Source of the DNA: a virus | Strand: one strand, 5' to 3' | IMG/VR virus record: IMGVR_UViG_3300046028_005436 | Location: 1 to 24,326 of that record | Length of the DNA: 24,326 nucleotides | Shown here: positions 13,701 to 21,749 of the stretch, one piece after another | Layout of the letters: each line of letters opens with the position of its first letter | Position numbering within the stretch: position 1 is the first letter of the stretch | Notes under the pieces: model-generated | The model's input: the letters and a program-made list of their open reading frames with translations, nothing else | The model's database searches: none | What the model was told of the DNA's origin: nothing | Program-made: the position numbers and the translations under genes

Positions 13701-15631
13701 ACGACCCAGGTTTGTTTGGTAGTAAAGATTTGCGCGAAATGGTAGACCTAAAAGGCAACCAAGGAAAACTTGCACAAAAAGTAAAAGTTGCTAACCGTAT
13801 TGTTCAAGGCAAAACAGAAAAACTTGACCGTCTTAGCAAATCATTAGACAGCGGTGTCGACTGGTTCTTTACAAAACTTGTTGGTAAAGCAACACAAAAA
13901 CTTGAACGCTCACCACTGTACCGTCAAGCGTTTTACCGTGAAGTCGCAGACAAAGCAAAGTTGTTATCACCAGAAGAGCAAACCCGTTTGCAACAAAACA
14001 TCACAAAATATGTTGAAGATTTGAACGCCAACCTAGTTGACGAATTCAAAAAAGGGTCAATGACTGTAGAAAAATATGTTGGCAACAAAAACATTTACGA
14101 CAAAATCTTTGGCAAAGTATCAACAGGTGACGGAACCATTGAAGAACTAGAACAATTTGCTTCAGCGATGGCTGTCTATGACCTCAAAAAAATCTTGTAC
14201 AACGCCCAAGAAAAGAACAACCTTGAAGACATGCTGCGAGTGGTTATGCCTTTTGCTACAGCGTTCCGTGAAACCCTCGGACAATACTCCTCATACCTGA
14301 TTGAAGACCCGTCGCGTGTCCGTAAAACACAGTTGGCTTTCAACGCAGCAAACTACGACTCAGACAACCCTGACAACGCCTTATCTGGCTGGTTTGACAA
14401 AGACCCTACCGATGGCAAAAACGTGTTCAACTTTCCTGCTGGTGGATGGGCTGGTTCGTTACTAGCGTTCCCAATGAAGGGTGCTTTCCAAGTTTTGAAC
14501 CTTCCTGGTGGTGGTCCTGTAGTGCAAATTGCTGCATCGGAACTGTTGCCAGATACACCAAAATTGGATTTTGTGCGCAATATGGTTTTGCCGTACGGTG
14601 ATGTTGGTTTGAAATCGTTAGCACCGAGTTGGGCTGTCCGTGGAATCGAAGCCATCAGGGGTGACACAACCAACATGGCAACAATCTTCGGTACGACGTA
14701 CGCAGAAACAGTGCGTTTCTTGGTGCAAACTGGCGAATACAATATGCAGGACCCGAACGAAGTAGCAAAAATGTATTCGGATGCAAAACGTAAAGCAAGA
14801 GTGATGGCAGGTTTACGTGCCCTATTCCAGTTCACTGGTCCTACCTCGCCACGGATTGACTTCCGTTTAGAAACTGATGGCGGTGACATTACTGCTTCTG
14901 CTTTGTCGCAAGAGTTTTATAAACTACAAGAAAATAACCGTGATACAGCAGTTGATGAGTTCATCAAAAAGTTTGGTGAAGATGCCTTCATATATCTTGG
15001 ACACAAAACCGAACCAGTCAAGGGAGGCTTAGAACCAACCAAACAATTTGATGCATGGCAACGAGGCAACGGCGACCTGTTCAACGAATACGGAAACACC
15101 GCAGGGTACTTAGCCCCTGGCGGAGATGGGTTTAGTTTCCAAACTTGGAACCGTCAACTTAATAACAAAAACCGTCGACGACTCACAGCCCCAGAAATCG
15201 TGGCTGCAGCCCAATACAAGATTGGTTCATCTATCTACCGTGAGAAACGAAACCAACTAGGTGACACCCTTTCTTCTGAACAACGTGATTGGCTATCGCA
15301 ATGGCGTGGATTCCTCAATCAAGAATACCCAGGTTTCCCAGCCAAAGCCCAATTCAACCCTGGTGAACTAGATGCTTTCACCAAAGAACTACGCAACCTA
15401 GTATCTGACAGCCGTGTTTCAGATAATGCAACAGCACAATCAGTGAAACAGTACTTGGATGCCCGCGATGAAGCACTACAAAAAGCCTCTGAAGTAGGGT
15501 TAAGTTCATTGGATTCTGTTCGTGCGCAACCTTTGAAGGACTGGTTGAGTAGTATTGCAGCAACGCTTGTTCAGCAAAACCCTGAATTCGCACGTATCTT
15601 TGAAGATAAACTTGCAGGAGAAGTAGACTAA
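10772..15631 (+). CDS. Giant 1619-aa virion protein (candidate ejection/internal protein)
   Basis: By far the largest gene, placed between portal and capsid. The N-terminus (1-60) is polar and helical. Ala/Gly-rich amphipathic segments occur around 105-240. A long alpha/beta middle follows. A C-terminal part contains a helix-rich 'LRVVMPFATAFRETLGQYSSYL' style segment at about 1155-1176, a Gly-rich hydrophobic patch around 1220-1265, and 'FQFTGPTSPRIDFR' near 1350. I see no protease, lysozyme or nuclease motif. Its size resembles tape measures, but the location before the capsid gene and lack of tail-tube genes fit better an internal protein ejected with DNA, as in podoviruses. The ribosome site lies in the upstream gene; TAATG overlaps at both ends. 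Confidence 0.8.
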   Translation: MAGFFNVFDSVDEENNDKDAQGNIDAQNKIAKTITPQQALAASQIYKKSPWIPARVILDMAKNPNLSPQAQEAISGIAGKKYIETNTPNKPDDRNWFEKTIYDPAKAATRWGFAALQFTPDAVQNAASQAFSGNDPAGVDGWFASTALGAMASGQDTGSGFFLGGEAAKTQAQKAKDFRGSINNHAWTVGRGAADIVFTPGTKEYSLLSGFFDAAVNIFADPTLYAGQAFRLAKTGAYSDKTVKGLVGTRKISQGLAKQLVDRGLVQTDKIPELTGEVAIAASKLAKGEIGLDSAEAISFRNSDYFAWFEQNNKAVRMATRIAGFGEEATTQIAARKLTGTAASALRGKAAFQIMEDFKGTIDPGTAARLAEADTPLKVKAIIGEAAARLSANVEDVMLPRQIGDIAGTGATAAAREVIRERIPLYRTIRNSRWYTDIPTENVLNFGTGLERSKAVTNMANFLRGLKIHTALPEIFDNFVGEAMAGLSLENAAERKVAAENIYGKFIEIITEQSGGDVNIAREATRRIKEELAKIRVFGADEMGNLDDGGLLQHLRQLGLSDKELSRFGREELDQLRIQGPTALVELAENVYVLPDYRKLRALTGNKITKFALTNAKTGDQRLIPAIAEQLQTEVWKPMVLATGGYVVRNMIDSQIRIGARGYENFFTHPFHFIQTVMGSRYVGPLTGNLDGKAITFEDSLDDVSGALTKVLNDFKDSTSKTLYQSQLIDPIAANERMLRTENFSLIDRSLDAPGHTTGYVDNLGQIHNDPILRRVASIWNLPKTERTAGIVDWLETSTEGKEAAKSIVAYFKNGVRISNSKGKTQFIKIDNIDDTNLIAAWVDKAASAKIQTIIRGDEELRFVVAHNRVPRIQTILDERGIETTRPTATPDGQLTSEVQFEPRMNPKRLDTVIYSEDSTTKGVGGLVKLDAGGEGIIVRLDNYVVEDPFNPGTTITQPHAIIQPVAPGEAFTVKTNDPGLFGSKDLREMVDLKGNQGKLAQKVKVANRIVQGKTEKLDRLSKSLDSGVDWFFTKLVGKATQKLERSPLYRQAFYREVADKAKLLSPEEQTRLQQNITKYVEDLNANLVDEFKKGSMTVEKYVGNKNIYDKIFGKVSTGDGTIEELEQFASAMAVYDLKKILYNAQEKNNLEDMLRVVMPFATAFRETLGQYSSYLIEDPSRVRKTQLAFNAANYDSDNPDNALSGWFDKDPTDGKNVFNFPAGGWAGSLLAFPMKGAFQVLNLPGGGPVVQIAASELLPDTPKLDFVRNMVLPYGDVGLKSLAPSWAVRGIEAIRGDTTNMATIFGTTYAETVRFLVQTGEYNMQDPNEVAKMYSDAKRKARVMAGLRALFQFTGPTSPRIDFRLETDGGDITASALSQEFYKLQENNRDTAVDEFIKKFGEDAFIYLGHKTEPVKGGLEPTKQFDAWQRGNGDLFNEYGNTAGYLAPGGDGFSFQTWNRQLNNKNRRRLTAPEIVAAAQYKIGSSIYREKRNQLGDTLSSEQRDWLSQWRGFLNQEYPGFPAKAQFNPGELDAFTKELRNLVSDSRVSDNATAQSVKQYLDARDEALQKASEVGLSSLDSVRAQPLKDWLSSIAATLVQQNPEFARIFEDKLAGEVD

Positions 15632-16452
15632 TGGCAAAAGACCCAGTAACAGGCGAAGAAATAACCACCGTGCCTTCGTTGGTCGCACCATCTGCACTTG
15701 GTGCTTCATCCAGTGGTCTAGCCCCAGATGTAAAACTTGGTGTACGTCAGGCTATCGGCGCAGAAATGGAAGGATTCACACCACTGCCAGGTGACATTGT
15801 TTCCACCACCCCAATCTCAGCCAAAGAAGCAACATCTGCACGCATCCGAGAAACTGTTGCCCCAGAATCATTTGGTTATGTTGGGCAAAACCTCGTAGAC
15901 GAACGCGGTGTCATTGTCCGTGGACAGTACGACCCAGCCAAAGAAGCATATAGCGAACTAGCAAGACTTACCGTAAATGACCGTATTGGATTACAGCAGT
16001 CATTCGCTGCGCGAGGACTTTACCCAAAGAACTATCGCCCAACAGGAATGTTTGAATCAGCAGACCTTACCGCAATGGAATCATTTTTGCGTTACGCAAA
16101 CTATTCTGGTGTCACAACAAAAGTGGCACGCACATTATTCCAATCAGAATATAAGGCAACTGGTGGTCTTGGAAAAACTGTTCGACCTGACGCTAAACAA
16201 GATTTGGATGCTGCAGTGGACACAGTGTTCAGACAGTTCATGGCACGTGATGCAACCCCTGAAGAGAAGGCTGCGTTCCGACAGATGGCTTTCAAACAGA
16301 AATCAACTGAAGCCTCTGGTGGTGCTATTGCACCAAACATTGGTGTTGCAGCAGAGGCGTATGCTTCTCAACAGTTTGGTCCTGAAGCGCAGGCTACTAG
16401 TGCTGCTTCGTTGTTCGATATTTTGGATAAGAAAGTTAAAGGACTCGCATAA
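15631..16452 (+). CDS. 273-aa probable virion protein
   Basis: Coupled to the giant gene (TAATG, GGAG 10 bases upstream). Ser/Ala/Val/Pro-rich flexible N-terminus to about 85. A helical domain at 100-165 contains 'RPTGMFESADLTAMESFLRYANYSG', reminiscent of small modules in which a PTG turn precedes a helix. A second helical domain at 185-225 (LDAAVDTVFRQFMARDATPEEKAAF) follows, then an Ala-rich tail. The same flexible-then-helical style appears in the next two genes, suggesting one assembly. Function not recognised. Confidence 0.78.
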   Translation: MAKDPVTGEEITTVPSLVAPSALGASSSGLAPDVKLGVRQAIGAEMEGFTPLPGDIVSTTPISAKEATSARIRETVAPESFGYVGQNLVDERGVIVRGQYDPAKEAYSELARLTVNDRIGLQQSFAARGLYPKNYRPTGMFESADLTAMESFLRYANYSGVTTKVARTLFQSEYKATGGLGKTVRPDAKQDLDAAVDTVFRQFMARDATPEEKAAFRQMAFKQKSTEASGGAIAPNIGVAAEAYASQQFGPEAQATSAASLFDILDKKVKGLA

Positions 16453-18095
16453 TGGCTGCAAGTGATGATGTCAAAAAACTAAAAGAACTTATTGACAATC
16501 CAAGCGTAAAGGCTGGCGGTCAAGCACAATACAAAAACAAGTCGTACGGTCTTTCAGAGTTGAACGTACTTCTTAAGGCAGCACAGAAAGTTGCTAAACA
16601 AGAAGCAGATTCCCGCATGGTCCAAAGCGGAAAAGAATTTGAGACACAGGTAAACCTGGAACTAAAAACAGGACGTGAAGAATCTGCTCTTAAAGAAAAA
16701 ACAATTAGAGCAAGAATCAATCTTGAAGCCGAGTTAGCAAACCTAAGTCTTGCTTTGGAAAATGATGGAGATATTCCAAAAGCACAAACAGCGGTTCGTG
16801 ACGCATACCTAGTGCTTCAGGGTTTGAACCCAAAAGATAAATTATTGAAAGGTGTAACAATTCCTGCCGCTACTGTTGGAGTTAGCGAACGAGAAGGATT
16901 GCCACAAACAGGTGCAGCGAAATCTTCGTTTGTAGGCAAAGAAGACCTGACGACCACAGTAAAAAGTAAAGTCCCTGTAGTCAAGGGTGGCAACAATGTC
17001 GAAGTAACCACCTACATGGATGGTCGCGTGACCGAAAAAATATTGGGACCATCAACACTCCCAGACACCGCACCAAGTTCCATCCCTAAAGGCACTGCTG
17101 GCACACCCACATCAATGAAAACTTATGTTGATGCACAACTAAAAGCAAAAGGTTTGGCTGACACACCAGCAAATCGCAAAACACTACGTGCCGAATATCA
17201 AGCATTACCCCAAGCGGAAAAAGGAAAAGCAGCAGCACCAGCCGCAACAGATAACTCGTGGGAACAACTGTTCATAAAGAACAACCCTGCCAAAGCATGG
17301 TACCTAACAGACCTAGACCGAAACAAATACCCACAACTATTTGCTGTCATCCAAGAATATGCAAAGGACCGTCCGTTAACTATCGAAGAAAAAAATGCGT
17401 ATGACGCAAAACTTGAAGGCACAGACTTCTTCCGAGAACTCAGCACCTCTGGCAAAGTACGTGAAATCAAAAACGTTGTAGGAGATTTAGGTTTCGACAG
17501 CACAGACTTCACACAGTTTGTTCACACCGCCATCAACATGGGTTACACAGGTGACCGTTTGAAACAAGAAACCTACAAAGAAGTATTTAAGACTGGTGCC
17601 GATGGCAAATATGTGAACCCTACAGCGTTGGCTAGAGCAACCAAATCAGCCGACTACCTGAACGTTGTTAACGATGCCCGCGCATATTTTAATACTGCAG
17701 GCGCAGACCAAGCATCAGTTCAATCTATTCTTACTGGTGGAATAACCAGAGAAGATTTCCAAAGGCAGCAACGAGAAATCGCTAAGAAACGTTACCCACA
17801 TTTGGCTGACCTTATCGACCAAGGTGTGTCGTTAGAAAGTTTGGCAGGGAACTTCAAAAACACGGCAGCCGAACTGTTGGAAGTGGACCCAAACACTCTT
17901 GACATGTCTGCAGCCGATTATGAGGTTGCCATAAACTTTGGTGAAGAAGGCAAGAAACGTGTTATGAGTACTGGTGAGTGGGATAGGTTGTTGCGTACAG
18001 ACCCTAAATACAAATGGGAATACACTGAAAACGCTAAAGATGAGGCTAGGGGTTTGGCTGCTAATTTGGTTAAAGCATTCGGAAGGATTATCTAA
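16452..18095 (+). CDS. 547-aa probable virion protein
   Basis: Begins with charged helices (30-110, Lys/Glu/Ala-rich with coiled-coil character), then a Thr/Pro/Ala-rich linker (about 150-265), then a globular helical part. The last about 100 residues (HLADLIDQGVSLESL...DRLLRTDPKYKWEYTENAKDEARGLAANLVKAFG) form a compact helical domain with a 'Trp-x-x-LLRTDPKYKW' core. Gene order and linked TAATG junctions on both sides place it with the giant protein. It may be part of an internal core or tail-tip complex. No enzymatic motif. Confidence 0.78.
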   Translation: MAASDDVKKLKELIDNPSVKAGGQAQYKNKSYGLSELNVLLKAAQKVAKQEADSRMVQSGKEFETQVNLELKTGREESALKEKTIRARINLEAELANLSLALENDGDIPKAQTAVRDAYLVLQGLNPKDKLLKGVTIPAATVGVSEREGLPQTGAAKSSFVGKEDLTTTVKSKVPVVKGGNNVEVTTYMDGRVTEKILGPSTLPDTAPSSIPKGTAGTPTSMKTYVDAQLKAKGLADTPANRKTLRAEYQALPQAEKGKAAAPAATDNSWEQLFIKNNPAKAWYLTDLDRNKYPQLFAVIQEYAKDRPLTIEEKNAYDAKLEGTDFFRELSTSGKVREIKNVVGDLGFDSTDFTQFVHTAINMGYTGDRLKQETYKEVFKTGADGKYVNPTALARATKSADYLNVVNDARAYFNTAGADQASVQSILTGGITREDFQRQQREIAKKRYPHLADLIDQGVSLESLAGNFKNTAAELLEVDPNTLDMSAADYEVAINFGEEGKKRVMSTGEWDRLLRTDPKYKWEYTENAKDEARGLAANLVKAFGRII

Positions 18096-18949
18096 TGGCA
18101 ATCGATACTGACATAGAAAGTGTTACAACCATCATTGAGGGAACCCTCAAATACTATGGCATGGATACACCAGAGTTATTGGCTGATGTTAATAAAGCAA
18201 TTGGTTTACGTCTCCTCACAGACAGGTCAACGATAGATGACATTGGTATTCAGTTACGTGACTCCGAATCTTTCAAAACTCGATTTGCAGCAAACGAAAC
18301 TCGACGTGCTGCCAAGAAACTTCCTTATTCGGTAAGCCAATATCTGCAGTTAGAATCCTCATACCGTAATACACTATTGAGTGCAGGTATGCCAGCAGAC
18401 TTCTACAACACCCCAGAAGACTTCTCCAACTTCATAGCCAACGACATCTCACCAGATGAAGTCAAAGCCCGCGTAGAACAAGGCTATGCCGCAGTCAAAA
18501 ACGCTGACCCAAAAGTAGTCAACGAACTTAAAACCATGTACGGACTCGATGATGGCACACTTGCCGCTTTCTTCGTAGACCCAGCACGAACCAAAGACCA
18601 AGTGCTAAGAGCAGCCCGTGCAGCCGAAGTAGCCTCACAAGCCCGCCAACAAGCAGGCATCAGCCTTGGTTCAGCAGCAGCAGAACTACTCGTCCAACAA
18701 GGCGTAACTCAAGAAGAAGCCCGAACAGGTTTTGCCCAAGTATCCCAACTACAAGAACTCACCCGCCCACTCCAAGGAGAACAAGCCTTGACCCAAGAAG
18801 AACTAGTAGCAGGGTCATTGGGAACAAACGCTGCAGCCGCCCAACGAGTAGCCAAAACTCAACGCCGCCGCAAAGCAGGATTCGAAGCAGGCGGAGGGTT
18901 CGCCCAAACACAACAATCCAACATCGGACTTACGACCGTAGGAGAATAA
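18095..18949 (+). CDS. 284-aa probable virion protein, helical
   Basis: GGAAGG lies 8 bases before the ATG, which overlaps the previous stop. Almost wholly alpha-helical: acidic N-terminal helices, an aromatic Tyr-rich patch (YSVSQYLQLESSYRNT), then long Ala/Gln/Glu-rich helices (200-260). The C-terminus switches to a basic, Gly/Gln-rich tail (RRRKAGFEAGGGFAQTQQ). The tail could bind DNA or a neighbouring protein. It ends the operon segment that precedes a new promoter. Confidence 0.78.
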   Translation: MAIDTDIESVTTIIEGTLKYYGMDTPELLADVNKAIGLRLLTDRSTIDDIGIQLRDSESFKTRFAANETRRAAKKLPYSVSQYLQLESSYRNTLLSAGMPADFYNTPEDFSNFIANDISPDEVKARVEQGYAAVKNADPKVVNELKTMYGLDDGTLAAFFVDPARTKDQVLRAARAAEVASQARQQAGISLGSAAAELLVQQGVTQEEARTGFAQVSQLQELTRPLQGEQALTQEELVAGSLGTNAAAAQRVAKTQRRRKAGFEAGGGFAQTQQSNIGLTTVGE

Positions 18950-18979
18950 CCGACATTAGTAAGTAAGTTGTGTTATAGT
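18950..18979 (+). promoter_or_regulatory. Capsid-operon promoter
   Basis: -35 CCGACA (18950-18955, four of six matches to TTGACA), spacer 18, -10 TATAGT (18974-18979, identical to the main leftward promoter). It starts right after the previous stop codon and stands 130 bases before the scaffold start, so scaffold and capsid get their own transcript with a long leader. Confidence 0.65.
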
Positions 18980-18984
18980 TACAA

Positions 18985-19108
18985 ACGATACCTTAAACGG
19001 TAGGAACCTGTACGGGAATCCCCCGCACCGTACGGCGACATGGGGTGACCAATCAACCGCAGCCACCACGTACCTCGGACATGGTGTGGGCAGAAACGAG
19101 AGTGCCAT
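18985..19108 (+). promoter_or_regulatory. Structured 5' leader of the scaffold-capsid transcript
   Basis: This leader of about 120 bases can form a small TACC/GGTA hairpin (18990s), a stem CTGTACGG/CCGTACGG (19008-19015 with 19028-19035) that competes with CGGG/CCCG (19013-19016 with 19021-19025), and CACCA/TGGTG (19064-19068 with 19082-19086). No clear Shine-Dalgarno precedes the ATG at 19109 (only CGAGAG). It may be a translational control element or a stabilising leader; it matches no riboswitch I know. Confidence 0.42.
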
Positions 19109-19558
19109 ATGTCAGATATTGACAACTACGACAACGAAGACCAAATGGAATCAAACCAAAACCCTGTTAGGGCAAGGATGAAACAATTGGAGAAAGAAAC
19201 CGCCGACCTACGCAAGTTGGTAGCGGAATCTGAAGTAGCAAAACGAGAACTAGCGTTCGTGAAAGCAGGCATCGACCTCACTGCACCAGCGTCAAAGTAC
19301 TTTGTTAAAGGCTACGACGGAGAACTTTCCCCAGATGCCATTAGGGAAGCCGCTGTTGAGGCGCAACTGATTAGTCCCCCAGATTCCACCCCTAGCAGAG
19401 AAGAAGCAAACGCTTGGCAACGAACCGCAAAAGTCGCGGCAGGAACCCAAACAACGCAACCACCTGTTGACTGGACTCGAAGGCTGAACGACGCACGAAG
19501 CCCTCAAGAAGTAGATTCAATCCTGGCAGAAGCACGAATAGCACTACAAAATTCGTAA
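19109..19558 (+). CDS. Scaffolding protein (probable)
   Basis: A 149-aa acidic helical protein located directly before the capsid gene, as scaffolds usually are. Residues 20-53 form a coiled coil (RMKQLEKETADLRKLVAESEVAKRE). The following 'FVKAGIDLTAPASKYFVKGYDGELSPDAIREAA' frame is common in actinophage scaffold proteins, where 'G(I/V)D...YF...YDGE.TPEAI' is typical. It ends in a short helix. In assembly it would guide capsid protein folding into the prohead and leave before maturation. No protease domain is visible. Confidence 0.8.
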   Translation: MSDIDNYDNEDQMESNQNPVRARMKQLEKETADLRKLVAESEVAKRELAFVKAGIDLTAPASKYFVKGYDGELSPDAIREAAVEAQLISPPDSTPSREEANAWQRTAKVAAGTQTTQPPVDWTRRLNDARSPQEVDSILAEARIALQNS

Positions 19559-19585
19559 CAACTTCTACACAAAGGAAAAATAATC

Positions 19586-20554
19586 ATGGCAGGCGAAACC
19601 CAACTCTCGTCGTTGTCCGTAGACCAGGTAGCATTTGACCGTCTCGCATATTTTGCGTTGCGTTCAGAACTCTTGTTCGACCAGGCAGCAGACGTACAAC
19701 CAGTACAGCAAGCAATGCCAGGAACTGGCGTCACATTCACAATTTTCAGCGACATTGCAGCAGCAACGTCAACACTGAACGAAGTGACCGACGTTACACC
19801 TACAGCATTGTCCGACAGCCAAGTAACCGTAACTCTTAACGAATACGGTAACGCAGTTGTCACCACAGCCAAGTTGCGCGGAACAGCGTTCTTGGATGTT
19901 GACTCAGCAGCAGCAAACATCATCGGTTACAACGCAGGCGATTCAATCGACCAAGTTGTCCGTGAAGTGCTTGCAGGCGGAACCAACGTGGTATACGCAA
20001 CAGGTGGTTCTTCAACACCAACGAGCCGTGTATCAGTTTCGGCTGATGACGTACTTGCCGCTGACGACGTTCGCAAGACCGTCGCACAGTTGCGTGGAGC
20101 AAACGTAGCAACCTTCAACGGTTCTTACATCGGCTTCATCCATCCAGACGTTTCATACGACTTCCGTTCAGCAACGGACGCAGCCGCATGGCGTACCCCA
20201 GCAAACTATGTCAACCCAGAAGGTATCTACAATGGAGAAATCGGCTTGTTTGAGTCGGTACGTTTCATTGAGACACCACGTGCCAAAGTGTTCACTGACG
20301 CTTCGAACGGTACCAGCACAACTGGTGCAGTTGACGTGTATTGCACACACATCATGGGTCGTCAGGCTCTTGCTAAGGCATACTCAGCACAAGATGGTAA
20401 CGGCGCAGTGCCGAAGATTGTTCGCGGTAACGTGACCGACCTTCTCATGCGTTTGCAGCCATTGGGTTGGTATTGGCTTGGTGGCTACGGTCGCTTCCGT
20501 GAGGCAAGCCTCCGTCGCATTGAGTCTTCATCCTCAATTGCAACTAACGTCTAA
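19586..20554 (+). CDS. Major capsid protein, N4-gp56/HK97-fold family
   Basis: 322 aa with the features of N4-gp56-type capsid proteins. An N-terminal arm (to about 45) is followed by 'GNAVVTTAKLRGTAFLDVDSAAANIIGYNAGDSIDQVVREVLAGGTN', including the spine helix, then 'FIHPDVSYDFRS' and a C-terminal region ending in 'WYWLGGYGRFREASLRR'. Length suits an unprocessed HK97-fold subunit. AAAGGA lies 12 bases before the ATG. A strong terminator 25 bases past the stop makes scaffold-capsid a defined transcript, consistent with high expression. Confidence 0.93.
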   Translation: MAGETQLSSLSVDQVAFDRLAYFALRSELLFDQAADVQPVQQAMPGTGVTFTIFSDIAAATSTLNEVTDVTPTALSDSQVTVTLNEYGNAVVTTAKLRGTAFLDVDSAAANIIGYNAGDSIDQVVREVLAGGTNVVYATGGSSTPTSRVSVSADDVLAADDVRKTVAQLRGANVATFNGSYIGFIHPDVSYDFRSATDAAAWRTPANYVNPEGIYNGEIGLFESVRFIETPRAKVFTDASNGTSTTGAVDVYCTHIMGRQALAKAYSAQDGNGAVPKIVRGNVTDLLMRLQPLGWYWLGGYGRFREASLRRIESSSSIATNV

Positions 20555-20579
20555 TTAGTTTCTAGTTAGATAAGGCTTT

Positions 20580-20612
20580 AGCCCCCTGCTTCGGCGGGGG
20601 GCTTTTGCTTTT
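20580..20612 (+). terminator. Strong rho-independent terminator after capsid gene
   Basis: A 10-bp GC-rich stem (20580-20589 with 20594-20603, one G-U pair) closed by a UUCG tetraloop and followed by TTTTGCTTTT. Textbook intrinsic terminator between the capsid gene and the fibre module. Confidence 0.95.
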
Positions 20613-20620
20613 GGTATAGT
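20612..20620 (+). promoter_or_regulatory. Extended -10 promoter of the fibre module
   Basis: TGG directly precedes TATAGT (20615-20620), an extended -10 element. No -35 is evident because the terminator stem occupies that position. Initiation near 20627 would give a leader of about 14 bases carrying AAAGG (20631-20635) before the ATG at 20641. It resembles the motif at 8518. Confidence 0.5.
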
Positions 20621-20640
20621 ATGTTGAACGAAAGGTTCCT

Positions 20641-21009
20641 ATGTCAATTTCCAATTATGCAGAACTAAAAATTTTGGAGCATACAACAGGTAAAACTGCG
20701 TGGACTATGCCTACGAACGTGTATGTGAAACTGCATTTGGGGGACCCTGGTGAGGCTGCTACTTCTAATGCGGCTGTTGAGGCTACTCGTAAGGTTGCTG
20801 CGTGGGCTACTGCTGCGTCGGGTTCTATTGTGACTTCTGGAACGATTGAGTGGACTAATGTTTCGACTACTGAAACTTATTCGCATTGGTCTTTGTGGGA
20901 TGCGTCTACTGCTGGTAATGCTTTGTGGTCGGGTGCTTTGGCTACTACGGCGGCTGTGACTGCTGGCGATACTTTTCAAATCACGTCACTTACGTTGACG
21001 CTGGACTAG
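20641..21009 (+). CDS. Fibre/tail-surface-like beta protein, 122 aa
   Basis: N-terminal helix (NYAELKILEHTTGKTAW) followed by 'YVKLHLGDPG' and a string of beta segments ending 'WSLWDASTAGNALWSGALATTAAVTAGDTFQITSLTLTLD'. The frame (alpha helix, 'vyLaLHtaDPG', 'vGLWDA..GN.L..GaL', 'v..Gdtfqf..g.LtLtlD') is a familiar actinophage surface protein, often labelled tail fibre or minor tail protein. It is the first gene after the module promoter. Whether it decorates the head or tail here cannot be decided. Confidence 0.78.
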   Translation: MSISNYAELKILEHTTGKTAWTMPTNVYVKLHLGDPGEAATSNAAVEATRKVAAWATAASGSIVTSGTIEWTNVSTTETYSHWSLWDASTAGNALWSGALATTAAVTAGDTFQITSLTLTLD

Positions 21010-21023
21010 GAAGGTAGCCCTTA

Positions 21024-21260
21024 GTGGCAACAGGTTTTCCTACTTCGCTTGATGCGTTGACTAATCCGCTTTCTACGGATGCGTTAACAAGTCCTTCTCA
21101 CGCTGACCAGCATGCTGATGTGAATGATGCTGTTGAGGCGTTGCAGGCTAAAGTGGGTGTGACTGCTTCGGCTGTTGTAACCAGTTTGGATTATAAGGTT
21201 AATAAACCGTTGAACTCGGATGTTTTGGCGGCAATTATTTTGATGGATGTCGGCGCATGA
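21024..21260 (+). CDS. 78-aa fibre-module protein, GTG start
   Basis: GTG start with GGAAGG upstream. The 'GFPTSLDALTNPLSTDALTSPSHADQHADVNDAVEALQAKVGV' frame is a known short actinophage fibre or head-decoration N-terminal module (Pro/Ser turns, then a helix with 'NDAVEALEAKVG'). Here it stops 20 residues after 'VVTSLDYKVN'. The stop overlaps the ATG of the HNH endonuclease (ATGA). It may have been longer before the endonuclease arrived; this is inference. Confidence 0.75.
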   Translation: MATGFPTSLDALTNPLSTDALTSPSHADQHADVNDAVEALQAKVGVTASAVVTSLDYKVNKPLNSDVLAAIILMDVGA

Positions 21261-21748
21261 AAACGTGTACTAGGTGCGATAAAGAAAAAGAACTAGTCGA
21301 GTTCTATAAAGAGCGTTTGTCTAAAGATGGTTTTCAAACAGTCTGTGTTGCTTGTACCAGAATCGCACAGGCTATTTACCATAAAGAATGGTATCAAAAA
21401 AACAAAGAGTCAAAACTTTTGTCTAACGCTAAATGGCATGCCGAAAATCCAGACAAAATGAGCGAATACCAAAAGTCGTATTTCAAATCTCACCCAGAAC
21501 AATCAAGGTTGAAAGGGAGTCGCCGCAGGGCGCGTAAATTAAACGGTGGTGTTTACTCTGTGACAGTTAAGGAAATTGCTGACATGTTGAAACGCCCATG
21601 TTTTTATTGTGGCGAAGAATCGAAACACATTGACCATATTGTTCCGTTGTCCCGTGGTGGTCGCCATAGCATCGGCAATTTGATACAGGCGTGTGCTTCG
21701 TGTAACCTATCTAAAAGCAACAAATTCGTAATTGAATGGAGCGCGTAG
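21257..21748 (+). CDS. HNH homing endonuclease with N-terminal zinc finger
   Basis: 163 aa. N-terminal zinc finger: C4, C7, C30, C33. A basic helical linker (41-98, Lys/Arg/Tyr-rich) probably binds DNA. The HNH nuclease has C115 and C118, D126-H127, N141, and C146/C149 followed by N150, the classical beta-beta-alpha metal site with its structural zinc. Such free-standing phage nucleases cut alleles lacking the gene, which spreads it. It sits inside the fibre module with ATGA overlap upstream, and its last codons hold the GGAG of the next gene. Base use is A-rich, unlike the T/G-rich neighbours. Confidence 0.93.
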   Translation: MKTCTRCDKEKELVEFYKERLSKDGFQTVCVACTRIAQAIYHKEWYQKNKESKLLSNAKWHAENPDKMSEYQKSYFKSHPEQSRLKGSRRRARKLNGGVYSVTVKEIADMLKRPCFYCGEESKHIDHIVPLSRGGRHSIGNLIQACASCNLSKSNKFVIEWSA

Positions 21749-21749
21749 T

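Noticed and set aside
14353-14889. 178-codon leftward frame inside the giant gene
   Set aside because: Antisense to a well-supported coding frame, no ribosome site or promoter. It is a by-product of codon choice in the real gene.
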